NCBI GenBank assembly: GCA_902800795.1
Contig: CADCFQ010000009.1
Span: 177,048 to 241,047 of the forward strand
Source of the DNA: an uncultured Ruminococcus sp.
GTDB taxonomy: Bacteria > Bacillota > Clostridia > Oscillospirales > Ruminococcaceae
DNA length: 64,000 bases
Reading direction: 5' to 3'
Of this stretch, positions 56,582 to 64,000 are shown piece by piece. Positions within the stretch are counted from its first letter, which is position 1, and each line of letters opens with the position of its first letter. The position numbers and the translations under genes are program-made. The notes beneath the pieces were generated by a model. That model did no database searches and was not told the origin of the DNA. It saw only the letters and a program-made list of their open reading frames with translations.

Positions 56582-56760
56582 AATTGTTTTCTCCTTTCGT
56601 TTTTACATCTGTGATTCTTCTCCCTCGAATGAGGGGTATTGTGTTAAGGGTGTCGGGTTCCCTTAACAGCCAAATCGGAGAGGGTGACGCTCCGATTTGG
56701 AGAAAAGAGCCGGGGAATACGGCTCTTTCTATACTTGCTTACTCCGGTGAAAACAAGTAT
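56582..56760. other. Three perfect hairpins upstream of mobC, candidate oriT
   Basis: TGTTAAGGG/CCCTTAACA (56642-56668), CCAAATCGGAG/CTCCGATTTGG (56670-56700) and AAAGAGCCG/CGGCTCTTT (56704-56728) are perfect and adjacent. The place just upstream of mobC is where oriT lies in many mobilisable elements. The third could also be a terminator for the gene on the right. Confidence 0.5.
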
Positions 56761-56820
56761 TCCAAAAATTACATTTGCACGAATTATTTCTCCACACCCG
56801 ATAGGGTTAATGATTTGCTG

Positions 56821-57108
56821 TCAGCTGATTTCACCCAAATATTTCAGCAGGCTCGACTTATACACAAGTATTTTCCCTCGCTTGCCCGCACCGCTGCGCA
56901 TATATGCGACCTCGCCACGCTTCACAAGCTGCCTGACAGTATGCTCCGAGAGCCCGGGGACAAGAGCCGCACACTCCTTGATAGTCAATAGTTCGGGCAT
57001 TGCAGGCTTGTCCTCGACCTTTGCAGGTGTGATCTCATCGACAGGTATCAGCTGACGCAGCAACTCTGCGATCTGTAATATCAGTTCATTCTTTTCGTTC
57101 AGCTTCAA
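56821..57108 (-). CDS. Excisionase-like HTH protein
   Basis: The 95 residues have a helical start (about 1-25) and a MerR/excisionase-type winged helix (about 40-92) with LTIKECAALVPGLSEHTVRQ, LVKRGEVAYMRSG and KILVYKSSLLKYL. Such proteins act as recombination directionality factors for nearby tyrosine integrases. The start is TTG at 57108, 7 bases after AGGAG. It overlaps the next gene upstream by 23 bp, so translation is coupled. Confidence 0.8.
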   Translation of the reverse strand: MKLNEKNELILQIAELLRQLIPVDEITPAKVEDKPAMPELLTIKECAALVPGLSEHTVRQLVKRGEVAYMRSGAGKRGKILVYKSSLLKYLGEIS

Positions 57109-57292
57109 GCGACCTCTCCTTCCGTTTTGCTATCTCCTCGATCTTCATCAGCATTTCAAGCTGACAATCTTCGTCCAATTCAAAGCGCAGCCGTCTCACC
57201 ATAGTCTGCTCGGAAACACCGAGTGCAGCAGCTAGCTCCCAATGTCGGACACCCCTCGTTTTGAGTTCATCTCTAATGATTTTGTTTGCCAT
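57086..57292 (-). CDS. Small HTH protein (Cro-like)
   Basis: The 68 residues MANKIIRDELKTRGVRHWEL AAALGVSEQTMVRRLRFELD hold a helix-turn-helix (about 15-36) and an acidic-basic helical tail. AAAGGAGAG precedes the ATG. It is the first gene leftward from the switch region and faces the repressor gene, the place of a Cro-like regulator. Confidence 0.75.
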   Translation of the reverse strand: MANKIIRDELKTRGVRHWELAAALGVSEQTMVRRLRFELDEDCQLEMLMKIEEIAKRKERSLEAERKE

Positions 57293-57592
57293 GTTTCATC
57301 TCTCCTTTGCATTTTTGAGGGCGAATGACGATAATGCTGCCCTCTGTAATAATAATATCACAAAAATCAGGCTCGTGCCGTATGTTCCATAATCCGAAAA
57401 ATTTTGCTGATCGGCTCGGAAAATTTCATATATGGAATTAACGATGATCATAATGATAACGGGATTATGTGTGCGATAATATGTACAGCAAATACAATCA
57501 ATTCGCTAACTGTCCAAAAAATGATACCTCAAATTTTGAGAAGTGTGATATAATAAATATATATAAATTTACCAACGGACAGGAGTGGTAAA
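57293..57592. promoter_or_regulatory. Divergent switch region of the island
   Basis: This 300-bp AT-rich region separates the leftward HTH genes and the rightward repressor. An extended -10 promoter for the repressor, TGA-TATAAT, is at 57546-57554. Imperfect palindromes such as TTTCATATATGGAA (near 57424) could be operators, but I cannot fix them. Confidence 0.5.
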
Positions 57593-58372
57593 ATGAAAAC
57601 TACTATGGGCGAGAAGATCAAAGACTTGCGTGTGGAGCGACACCTGACCACAAAGCAGCTTGCACAGAAAACAGGTATTTCCGAGGCGGTCATCAATGGT
57701 CTGGAGAATGACAACGGACGTGATGTCGGGTATAGCAGGATAGTTGACCTTGCTACGTTTTTCAATGTGCCGACTGATTTCCTGCTGGGATTTACGGAGA
57801 GCCGTATCACGAAGAATATTGAACTTAAACAGCTTGGTCTGACCGACAAGGCTATTGAGGTGCTGCTTGCCAAGCGTCAGGACAACGAGCTTGTGAGCAA
57901 GCTGATCGAGCATGGGGAGTTCTGCGATCTGATAAATGCTATTGATATTTATGTCAGACAGCTTGCTGCAAAGTCGATCAACACAATAAATAACCTCACT
58001 GCGGTGGTGCAGCGAGGCGTGGAGAATTATGCGGCAGGCGCTAGTCAGCCCGACGGTTATGACGATGCGATGAAGTACATAAACGAGACAAAGGTCGATG
58101 AGGACGAGTTCCTGCGGTATCGGATAACGGAGCGTTTTAATCAGATCCTGCGTGATTTGCACAGCGAGTTTAATGCTGATGAGCAGATGCCGCCAATCGT
58201 GAGCGATGCGAATGAGATGACGGCAAATATGATCGACCTGCTGGATATGGTGAAAAAGAGAGAGGTGGAGCTTGATAGTCCTATGGATGCGGTTGGGTTG
58301 ATGATGGAGAGGATGGGGGTGAGTGAGAGTGATATGAAGGATGCAGTTGAGATGATTTTGGGGAAAGAATAA
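57593..58372 (+). CDS. XRE-type repressor of the island
   Basis: The 259 residues begin with an HTH_3 domain (MGEKIKDLRVERHLTTKQLA QKTGISEAVINGLEN, about 5-70) that ends in VPTDFLLGFTES. The long C-terminal part is mostly helical with no S24 peptidase motif, so it would not be cut like LexA. It is divergent from the Cro-like and excisionase-like genes, as in phage and ICE control modules. Confidence 0.85.
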   Translation: MKTTMGEKIKDLRVERHLTTKQLAQKTGISEAVINGLENDNGRDVGYSRIVDLATFFNVPTDFLLGFTESRITKNIELKQLGLTDKAIEVLLAKRQDNELVSKLIEHGEFCDLINAIDIYVRQLAAKSINTINNLTAVVQRGVENYAAGASQPDGYDDAMKYINETKVDEDEFLRYRITERFNQILRDLHSEFNADEQMPPIVSDANEMTANMIDLLDMVKKREVELDSPMDAVGLMMERMGVSESDMKDAVEMILGKE

Positions 58373-58486
58373 ATATGATTATACACGCAGTTCAAAGCTG
58401 ATAGCAAATATATCAAAGATTGATTATTGCTCTTTTCGCTGCTTTATGCTATAATGTAAATAATATTCAACAAAACGGAGGGTATT

Positions 58487-58615
58487 ATGATCAATTCAGA
58501 CAAATTAGCGCCTATCGTTGAAGGCTATAAGGAGTATTTTCCTGAACATTAGGAGAATGAAAAGTATAAATGGGAAGCTGTCAACACTTCATCTGCACCT
58601 TCACATTTGAACTGA
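58487..58615 (+). pseudogene. Remnant of an McrB-like AAA restriction protein N-terminus
   Basis: CGGAGGG and an ATG open MINSDKLAPIVEGYKEYFPE H, then TAG at 58550. The frame goes on as ENEKYKWEAVNTSSAPSHLN. The EKYKWEAV block after a short helix is the usual start of McrB-like or AAA restriction proteins, where Trp is expected at the TAG (TGG to TAG). After NT the similarity stops. A promoter TTGCTC, 17 bp, TATAAT lies at 58427-58455. So the gene is cut and also has a stop. Confidence 0.55.
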
Positions 58616-58623
58616 TAAATTAT

Positions 58624-58660
58624 AAAACGGAGCTGTTGCCCCCCGCAGCAGCTCCGTTTT
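58624..58660. terminator. Bidirectional terminator
   Basis: AAAACGGAGCTG pairs with CAGCTCCGTTTT, with inner TTGC/GCAG pairing and A/T tails on both sides. 58661-58761 holds nothing clear. Confidence 0.9.
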
Positions 58661-58761
58661 TCAAACGAAACACTCACCCGAAATCACAAATCATAACAAA
58701 ACACCCGCATTCAGTGCACACAAACCCAAGCCCTGCGCAAAGGATAATGCCGGTCATATCT

Positions 58762-59637
58762 TCACCACACATCAATACGATACGGCACCTCTATCACACA
58801 GGCAAGCTCACCTGGGTTTTCGATCGGTAGCTTATGTTTATCAATATACCACCTCACAAAACTGTCATAGCTATCGTATATAACGTCTGAATAACCGTCT
58901 TCTTCAAGCACACAGAGCCCCTCGTCATAGACATAATATTTGTTATCATCGGGGTCAAGCTTTTCTTCATAGGCATTCTTTATATGCAGATTCAGGTCGG
59001 GTATTTTTATTGTGTATTCAGATAGTGTCGCTCTCTGATCTTTCATGTAAATACCCTCTCCGCCCGGAATATGAAGCTTATGAGCGAGCTTATCCTTGAA
59101 GCATTCCTCAATATCCAGAAGCTGCTCGCTGACTTCGGAAAGCTTGCAGTGATACCTTATCGATACAGACTCATTCTCATCAGAATTGTCTGTCTTGTTC
59201 AGTGCATCACGCAGCTTGTTGAAGACCATCTGATTGGGATAGCGCCTGTAGTCAGCAAAAACATCTATCCCGTTATGATCGAAGTGCTCCATTATTGCTG
59301 CTGCACAGCCTGCACTTCTGCTCTGACCGTACTCGCACTGGCAGATGATGTCCCTGCCCTGTGAGTATGCCTTGATGATAAACCTTGCCATATCCTCGGC
59401 TTCACTGAAGTATGTCTCATAGGTATATCCCTTGTCGCAGAGTACATCTATATCAAGGTCGTCAAGCTCGCTATAGAACACCATATCGCAGATATTGCTG
59501 TAATCCACGTAAGTGTAGCTCTTGTCAAGACGCTTGATCGCAGGGTCATAAAAGCTGATAACTGCTGTGTTATCGGGAAAAGCACCCTTTGATATTATGT
59601 CTTCGATCTCATCTCTTGAATAGATAGTTACTTTCAT
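58762..59637 (-). CDS. CX5R dual-specificity-type phosphatase with extra C-terminal domain
   Basis: The first 150 residues have the tyrosine phosphatase fold with the P-loop CEYGQSRSAG (Cys-X5-Arg, near 100), preceded by the ICQ strand. The next 140 residues are an acidic alpha/beta domain of no family I know, holding YDPDDNKYYVYDEGL-like strands. The target could be protein, nucleotide or RNA. It is divergent from a WYL regulator, with promoters back to back at 59668-59738. Confidence 0.75.
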   Translation of the reverse strand: MKVTIYSRDEIEDIISKGAFPDNTAVISFYDPAIKRLDKSYTYVDYSNICDMVFYSELDDLDIDVLCDKGYTYETYFSEAEDMARFIIKAYSQGRDIICQCEYGQSRSAGCAAAIMEHFDHNGIDVFADYRRYPNQMVFNKLRDALNKTDNSDENESVSIRYHCKLSEVSEQLLDIEECFKDKLAHKLHIPGGEGIYMKDQRATLSEYTIKIPDLNLHIKNAYEEKLDPDDNKYYVYDEGLCVLEEDGYSDVIYDSYDSFVRWYIDKHKLPIENPGELACVIEVPYRIDVW

Positions 59638-59667
59638 GATCGCACCTCCGACGTAATTTCTGTAGAT

Positions 59668-59738
59668 AGTATATCAAAACACATGGGTAAAAAAACGGCG
59701 GTGTACTTCTTGCGTTTTCTAATAAGCTGTGGTATAAT
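59668..59738. promoter_or_regulatory. Back-to-back promoters of the phosphatase and WYL genes
   Basis: Rightward: TTGCGT (59710-59715), 17 bp, TATAAT (59733-59738). Leftward: an extended -10, TGA-TATACT, at 59668-59673 (complement). Both -35 regions lie in the shared middle. Confidence 0.6.
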
Positions 59739-59763
59739 GTAGAAAATTTCGGGAGGTGTCACT

Positions 59764-60813
59764 ATGGCTGCAAAAGAACCTAAAAAGCTTGCGATAATCT
59801 ATATTCTGAAAGCGCTGGAAAACTACAGCAGTAAGAACTGTACCTACTCACAGCAGAGGATCATTGAGCTTGTCTATGATAAATACGGTATGAAGCTTGA
59901 CCGCAAAACTGTGCGGCATAACCTTTCCAAGCTGCTCGAGGCCGGATTTCCGCTGGAGCATGAGGAGTTCACTCGCACAAACACAAAAGGTCAGACTGAA
60001 ACGATTCTCACTAACTGGTACTACGACCACGAGAGTGAATGGGACATAAGCGAGCTGCGTATGATGATAGACAGCATAACGTTTTCAAACTATCTTCCAA
60101 AAAGACAGTGCAGCAGTATAATCAAGAAGATCATGGCTCTCGGAGATGACGAAACAAGTAAGATGCTGAAAACCGCCTCTGAAACGATCAGTCGGCTGCG
60201 GCCCGAAAATAAGTCGCTGTTCTTTAATGTGTCGGTGCTTATCGAGGCGATACATGAGAATAAAACAGTCTGCTTTCATTACTGCGACTATGATATTGAC
60301 TTCAAGCTGCACCCAAGACTTGATGATAATGGCAAAGCAAAGCTGTATACTATCAGCCCATACAAGTTGGTCTCTCTGAACGGCAGATACTATGTTCTGG
60401 GGCATTATGATAAGCATGACGAGGTCTGTACATTTCGTATCGACAGGATAACGAACATTATTAAGCTGCAGGACGAAAAGTCAAAGCCTTTACGCTCGGT
60501 AAAAGGCTTTGAAAACGGAATTGACCTCGAAGAATACACCGCACAGCACCCGAATATGTGGGGCGGTGAGCCTGTCCGCTGTACGTTCTGCTGTCCGAGA
60601 TATATTATGGACGATATCGTAGACTGGTTCGGCAGCGATGCAGTCATTCGTGAGATCGAGGACAGAAAACTCGAGGTCAGCGTGCGTGTCAGCGAGGGCG
60701 CTATGAAGCACTGGGCAATGCAGTATGCCGACTGTGTCGAGGTCATCTCGCCAAAGCGTGTGAGGGAAGAGGTCGCTGATATTCTGAGGGCTGCTGCGGA
60801 GAGGTATGGGTAG
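59764..60813 (+). CDS. WYL-domain transcriptional regulator
   Basis: The 349 residues start with a winged helix (about 5-80, TYSQQRIIELVYDKYGMKLD RKTVRHNLSKL). The WYL domain (about 150-235) has SPYKLVSLNGRYYVLGHYDK, where the family motif is changed to YYV, then TFRIDRI. A C-terminal WCX domain ends EEVADILRAAAE. WYL proteins bind nucleic acid ligands and often control phage defence genes. It lies between the phosphatase and a nuclease gene. Confidence 0.85.
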   Translation: MAAKEPKKLAIIYILKALENYSSKNCTYSQQRIIELVYDKYGMKLDRKTVRHNLSKLLEAGFPLEHEEFTRTNTKGQTETILTNWYYDHESEWDISELRMMIDSITFSNYLPKRQCSSIIKKIMALGDDETSKMLKTASETISRLRPENKSLFFNVSVLIEAIHENKTVCFHYCDYDIDFKLHPRLDDNGKAKLYTISPYKLVSLNGRYYVLGHYDKHDEVCTFRIDRITNIIKLQDEKSKPLRSVKGFENGIDLEEYTAQHPNMWGGEPVRCTFCCPRYIMDDIVDWFGSDAVIREIEDRKLEVSVRVSEGAMKHWAMQYADCVEVISPKRVREEVADILRAAAERYG

Positions 60814-60822
60814 TAAGATTTG

Positions 60823-60851
60823 TTGATCGAATGATTGAAATGTGGTATATT
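60823..60851 (+). promoter_or_regulatory. Promoter of the PD-(D/E)XK nuclease gene
   Basis: TTGATC (60823-60828), 17 bp and TATATT (60846-60851). Confidence 0.6.
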
Positions 60852-60906
60852 GTAAGTGCAGCAAAAGCTGCGAATGATATAGTTATGATCGGATGGAGGT
60901 ATAGCT

Positions 60907-61983
60907 ATGAAGGATTTTGAAGAACAAATGAGCAATATGATAGAGGAGATCAACGGTGTTAAACAAGATAAAAACGCAAAATGTCTGGCAGAGGTCTTTG
61001 GAATACAGAATAAAGAAGTATATATAACAAAATGGCTGGCATATCTTTTGAGCCAGCCTTCCATTGGAGAGGTGATCTTAAGGGCATTCATGCAAATAAT
61101 CAATGATGAAACCATAATAAATGAAAAATACGAAGTCTATTCTGAATATTATTTAGGCGCAGCAGGACGAATTGATATTTATATTGAATCCGACAATTAT
61201 ATTATTGGAATTGAAAACAAGATATGGGCTTCTGAAGGTGAAAAACAAACAACAAGATATTGGGACGAGCTGAAAAAAAACAAAGATAAAAAAATAATCC
61301 TTATATACCTGCATCCGGAAATGAATCCAAGCATTCCGGAATGCGATAAATCTTCTAGTGTCACTTATACTGAACTTGTAAACAAATTGAAAGACTATGG
61401 TATTGATATTCCAAACGAGCCTGATGGACTTGATAGGTTTTTATACAATGAATTTATAAAATACGTGGAGGTTTGTTTATCTATGAAATATCCTGAAATA
61501 TCTAAGAAAGCAGAAATATATCAGAAATACCTTGAATCAATTCAATCTGCCAAAGATGAATATACCGATTATACAAATCGGGTTGAAAGCTGGATCGTAA
61601 AAATGATTGAGGAAACAGGTTATAAAGTCGGGAAGCATAGTGATTATTGGCAGATTTACAAGAGCAAATGGCTGGACATCAATTTTCATTTTGAATTGCT
61701 CTGGGATGGTGACTTTGTGAATTCCAAAGAAATACGTATACAGGCACATTTAGAAGGAAATAATATTAAAAAGGATAAAATACGTAGTATTTTTGGTTTA
61801 GATGATAATAAACCTCATGGAACCGCAAATCCTCTTATTAAGCATTCTATTACTGATTATGATTTTAAAAATGAGGATAATGCAGAAAAATTCATTGACC
61901 AAATAGTTAGTATCCTGGAATCGGAAGAGTTTTCAAAGTATGCTGATTATGCTGAACAGTATCTGAACCAAAGTGGTATATGA
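60907..61983 (+). CDS. PD-(D/E)XK superfamily nuclease-like protein
   Basis: The 358 residues match the PDDEXK_4 type. A helical start leads to the core GRIDIYIESDNYIIGIENKI WA (about 87-108), giving the catalytic Asp, Glu and Lys, then EKQTTRYWDEL. A later YLHPEM strand and helical C-terminal half follow. The gene is clearly more AT-rich and uses AAA/ATA/TTT more than its neighbours, a sign of transfer. Such solitary proteins are common in defence islands. The exact action is unknown. Confidence 0.8.
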   Translation: MKDFEEQMSNMIEEINGVKQDKNAKCLAEVFGIQNKEVYITKWLAYLLSQPSIGEVILRAFMQIINDETIINEKYEVYSEYYLGAAGRIDIYIESDNYIIGIENKIWASEGEKQTTRYWDELKKNKDKKIILIYLHPEMNPSIPECDKSSSVTYTELVNKLKDYGIDIPNEPDGLDRFLYNEFIKYVEVCLSMKYPEISKKAEIYQKYLESIQSAKDEYTDYTNRVESWIVKMIEETGYKVGKHSDYWQIYKSKWLDINFHFELLWDGDFVNSKEIRIQAHLEGNNIKKDKIRSIFGLDDNKPHGTANPLIKHSITDYDFKNEDNAEKFIDQIVSILESEEFSKYADYAEQYLNQSGI

Positions 61984-62081
61984 ACACCGCCCCTTTTCTC
62001 CTCATCAAATATGTTATAATACAGACCAAAGCCAAGGAAGCTGCGGTCTGTAATTCTACTGTCTATGAAAGAAGGTTTACT

Positions 62082-62528
62082 ATGAAAATAAAAGACATCC
62101 TTTGCCGGGAACTGATCGACAGCTGGGAATGCTTTGATAAAGCACTCAACAGCGGCGATGAGGATACAGAAGCTTTTATCTCTCTTTTCAAAAGAACCTG
62201 GTCATACCTTGCGGAAAGGGCTCGGAAGGATAACTTTACAACCGAGGATATAAGGCTTATAAACCTTCTGTACAGGGTCAGTGATCTGACCTACCAGATC
62301 TATATGGAGCCTTACGATGATAATGAGATACCCGTCGGAATGATCGTGATATCTTCAATGCTTATCCGGCTGCTGGATAGTATCCCAAAAGAGCAGTTCA
62401 GATCGGGCGTGATAGAACGAAAGCTTTCGGGTGCGACCCGTTATTTCACACCTGCCGGTACAAAGCTTTTGTTTGATGAATTACATGAATACTATACTGA
62501 AGGAGTAAAATACTATGCTGATACTTAA
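62082..62528 (+). CDS. Hypothetical helical protein
   Basis: The ATG at 62082 follows GAAAGAAGG. The frame is open upstream into the nuclease gene without such a box. The 148 residues are mostly helical (LCRELIDSWECFDKALNSGD..., LLYRVSDLTYQIYMEPYDDN). I recognise no family. An extended -10 TGT-TATAAT lies at 62012-62020. Its 3' end overlaps the next gene by 14 bp, so the two are coupled. Confidence 0.7.
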   Translation: MKIKDILCRELIDSWECFDKALNSGDEDTEAFISLFKRTWSYLAERARKDNFTTEDIRLINLLYRVSDLTYQIYMEPYDDNEIPVGMIVISSMLIRLLDSIPKEQFRSGVIERKLSGATRYFTPAGTKLLFDELHEYYTEGVKYYADT

Positions 62529-63090
62529 CATTCACGGCTATCATGGAAGTCAGAAAAACAGCGCTTATACTGCTTTATCAGAGCTTGGCTGCGATATCAT
62601 TTCTCCGCCGATAGACTATGATGAAACATCACCCGAGAACATTCTGGGGCAGCTCAGATATATCCTTGCTGACAGGCGAACTGATGTGATCGTCGGGACA
62701 AGCCTCGGCGGATTCTTTGCAGCGGTGCTGTCGGCTGAGTATGAGCTGCCTGCTACACTTGTAAACCCCTGCCTTATGCCGTTTTATCATCTTCCAAAGC
62801 TGGGATATGATGGCTGTATCCATGACTTTATTAAGCTGTTCGGCTCTCTTTCAGAGCTTGATAAAAGCCTTGTAAGCTGCATTGTCGGAGATGCTGACGA
62901 GGTGCTTGGCGACCACAGCTTCACGGAGATGCTGACCCGTAATTCACGCTTCAGGAGAGTACCAAACGGTAAACATTCGGGTGCGTCATTGCCGTTGACT
63001 GAGTATTTTGATGAGGTGCTCAGGTATTATCAAGATAAGCTTCCGCAGAAGGAGCTTGCCCAGACGACCTTCCCCGACCTATTGGACTGA
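62515..63090 (+). CDS. Alpha/beta hydrolase of the YqiA/UPF0227 type
   Basis: This 191-residue esterase-like protein starts MLILNIHGYHGSQKNSAYTA. The nucleophile Ser is in GTSLGG (about 63), Asp is probably in VGDADEVLG (about 125) and His in GKHSGA (about 161). The fold and size fit YqiA-like esterases. The substrate is unknown. It overlaps the previous gene and is followed by another small gene after 11 bp, so it is part of a three-gene unit. Confidence 0.85.
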   Translation: MLILNIHGYHGSQKNSAYTALSELGCDIISPPIDYDETSPENILGQLRYILADRRTDVIVGTSLGGFFAAVLSAEYELPATLVNPCLMPFYHLPKLGYDGCIHDFIKLFGSLSELDKSLVSCIVGDADEVLGDHSFTEMLTRNSRFRRVPNGKHSGASLPLTEYFDEVLRYYQDKLPQKELAQTTFPDLLD

Positions 63091-63101
63091 AAGGAGAGTT
63101 T

Positions 63102-63491
63102 ATGTATTACAGAAAAGGCAGAACCGTTACCGCCAACCTGACAGGCTATAAGAGTGGAAATGAACAGCGACAAGACAGGAATGAACTTGTAAGCGGAGGC
63201 TGGTATGATCTTGAGATCGTAAGAGAATATACTAAGGAAAACAGAGCACGCTTTGCTCTTGACGAAACGAGATATATCAACGGCAGAACAAAAATAGTCA
63301 GCAAACAGAGAATGTATGTAGCCTCAGTGATGAAAACGGGGCACGAATATAAGCTTGAATGCCGGGGCACTGACAGATACGGCAGAAGCGATGACGGTAT
63401 CTTTATATACTATCTTTCGCCCGAAAGCGCTCATCAGGCTGAGACATATATCCTTTCGTTCACAAGGATATTGGGTACATATGACAGGTGA
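63102..63491 (+). CDS. Hypothetical protein
   Basis: The 129 residues have no signal peptide and no known motif that I can name. The second half has beta strands (MYVASVMKTGHEYKLECRGT, IFIYYLSPESAHQAETYI). AAAGGAGAG precedes the ATG at 63102. It ends the small operon and runs into a terminator. Confidence 0.65.
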   Translation: MYYRKGRTVTANLTGYKSGNEQRQDRNELVSGGWYDLEIVREYTKENRARFALDETRYINGRTKIVSKQRMYVASVMKTGHEYKLECRGTDRYGRSDDGIFIYYLSPESAHQAETYILSFTRILGTYDR

Positions 63492-63549
63492 AAGCGGATA
63501 GAATGATCGATGCAGATTCGTCAGATCATTTGTTCATATCCGCTTTTTT
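63491..63549 (+). terminator. Terminator of the hydrolase unit
   Basis: AAAGCGGATA pairs with TATCCGCTTT, with an inner ATGATC/GATCAT pair, followed by T5. The last stem base is the final base of the preceding stop codon. Confidence 0.8.
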
Positions 63550-63650
63550 ACCCTTATGAATGGGGCACGTTTTTTCTGCGGCTTTATCATTTCTTATAAA
63601 AATTATCATCTTTGAAAAAAATTGATGACCTTTTAAAATCCCATCATATA

Positions 63651-63659
63651 TGTTATAAT
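63651..63659 (+). promoter_or_regulatory. Extended -10 promoter of the leucine-rich repeat gene
   Basis: TGT-TATAAT (63651-63659) lies 69 bases before the ATG at 63728. The -35 region is weak. Confidence 0.5.
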
Positions 63660-63727
63660 AAACAAAAGAGGACATCATACATCATTAACGCTGTCAATAA
63701 CCGATCAAAGAAACAGGAGGTATTATT

Positions 63728-64000
63728 ATGGGTTTTACGATAAGAAACGGTAAGCTGAAAAGGTACACAGAAGAACCCGTGGTAACGGAGATCACTATCC
63801 CGGACGGCGTAACAAAAATAGGTGAAGGTGCTTTCTATGGCTGCAAAAGTTTAACATCGGTCACTATCCCCGACAGCGTCAGAATAATTGATGAGGGTGC
63901 ATTCTATGACTGCGAAAGCCTTGTTTCGATCTCGATCCCCGACAGCGTGACGCGAATAGAAAAATCGGTTTTCATAGGCTGTTCAAGTCTGGTAAACATA
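63728..64000 (+). CDS. BspA-type leucine-rich repeat protein (start only)
   Basis: The first 91 residues are visible and the rest lies beyond the window. ACAGGAGG precedes the ATG. After MGFTIRNGKLKRYTEEP come repeats of about 23 residues of the LRR_5 type, as ITIPDGVTKIGEGAFYGCKS LTSV, then SVTIPDSVRIIDEGAFYDCE, and a third. No signal peptide is seen. Such repeats are very common in Ruminococcus and serve binding roles. Confidence 0.9.
   Translation, partial: MGFTIRNGKLKRYTEEPVVTEITIPDGVTKIGEGAFYGCKSLTSVTIPDSVRIIDEGAFYDCESLVSISIPDSVTRIEKSVFIGCSSLVNI

Noticed and set aside
56171..56614. A 147-codon plus-strand frame over mobC
   Set aside because: The minus strand gives a clear MobC once one base is skipped, while the plus frame has no start site or known domain.
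1..64000. CRISPR arrays or rRNA genes
   Set aside because: I saw no regularly spaced direct repeats with spacers and no 16S or 23S segments in the window.

Overview
The window looks like a chromosome segment of a fibre-degrading gut or rumen member of the Oscillospiraceae, most likely a Ruminococcus. The reasons are cellobiose phosphorylase (GH94), GH43, GH26 and GH95 glycoside hydrolases, acetate kinase, glutamine synthetase type III, a V-type ATPase in place of an F-type in this segment, and low-to-medium GC with clear AGGAGG ribosome binding sites. The genus call is inference from gene content and codon style.

Layout. 1-3400 (minus): murC-lexA-zinc ribbon membrane protein-GH43. 3424-3623 and 11660-11920: two copies of an unnamed inverted-repeat-bounded intergenic element. 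3719-4040: spoVG with a two-way terminator. 4056-8341 (minus): an aldose epimerase, membrane protein and cellobiose phosphorylase operon. 8499-10418: DUF378 protein, a row of RNA hairpins, and a GH25 muramidase lipoprotein with its own leader. 10460-11791: rplJ-rplL with an L10 leader. 11914-15580: araD and ackA (minus), and tmcAL plus a small protein (plus), with overlapping ackA/tmcAL promoters. 15707-20532 (minus): diguanylate cyclase, then a threonine cluster (ACT regulator, hom, NUDIX, thrB). 20711-30073: nine-gene V-ATPase operon plus a DUF308 protein. 30155-32463: glutamine synthetase III behind an attenuator-like leader. 32599-48983: the full S10-spc-alpha ribosomal protein region (rpsJ to rplQ, with secY, adk, map, infA, rpoA), led by a 460-nt structured leader. 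48996-54410 (minus): K+ channel, acidic small protein, GH26 and GH95.

54598 to the window end is accessory. A tRNA-Leu(GAG) is followed by a tyrosine recombinase with three helically phased short repeats, a frameshifted mobC, a three-hairpin candidate oriT, two small DNA-binding proteins and a divergent phage-type repressor. After that come a broken McrB-like N-terminus, a CX5R phosphatase, a WYL regulator, a PD-(D/E)XK nuclease, small unknown genes, an alpha/beta hydrolase and the start of a BspA-like leucine-rich repeat protein. The far attachment site of the island is not visible.

How parts work together. Cellodextrin handling (epimerase + phosphorylase) feeds glycolysis. Acetate kinase makes acetate/ATP next to the acetate-using tRNA ligase TmcAL. 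The V-ATPase and GSIII serve energy and nitrogen. The most unusual signals are RNA or DNA structures rather than proteins: the S10 leader, the rplW-rplB insert, the GSIII leader, the DUF378 3' hairpins, the two intergenic repeat copies, and the phosphatase-WYL-nuclease group in the island.
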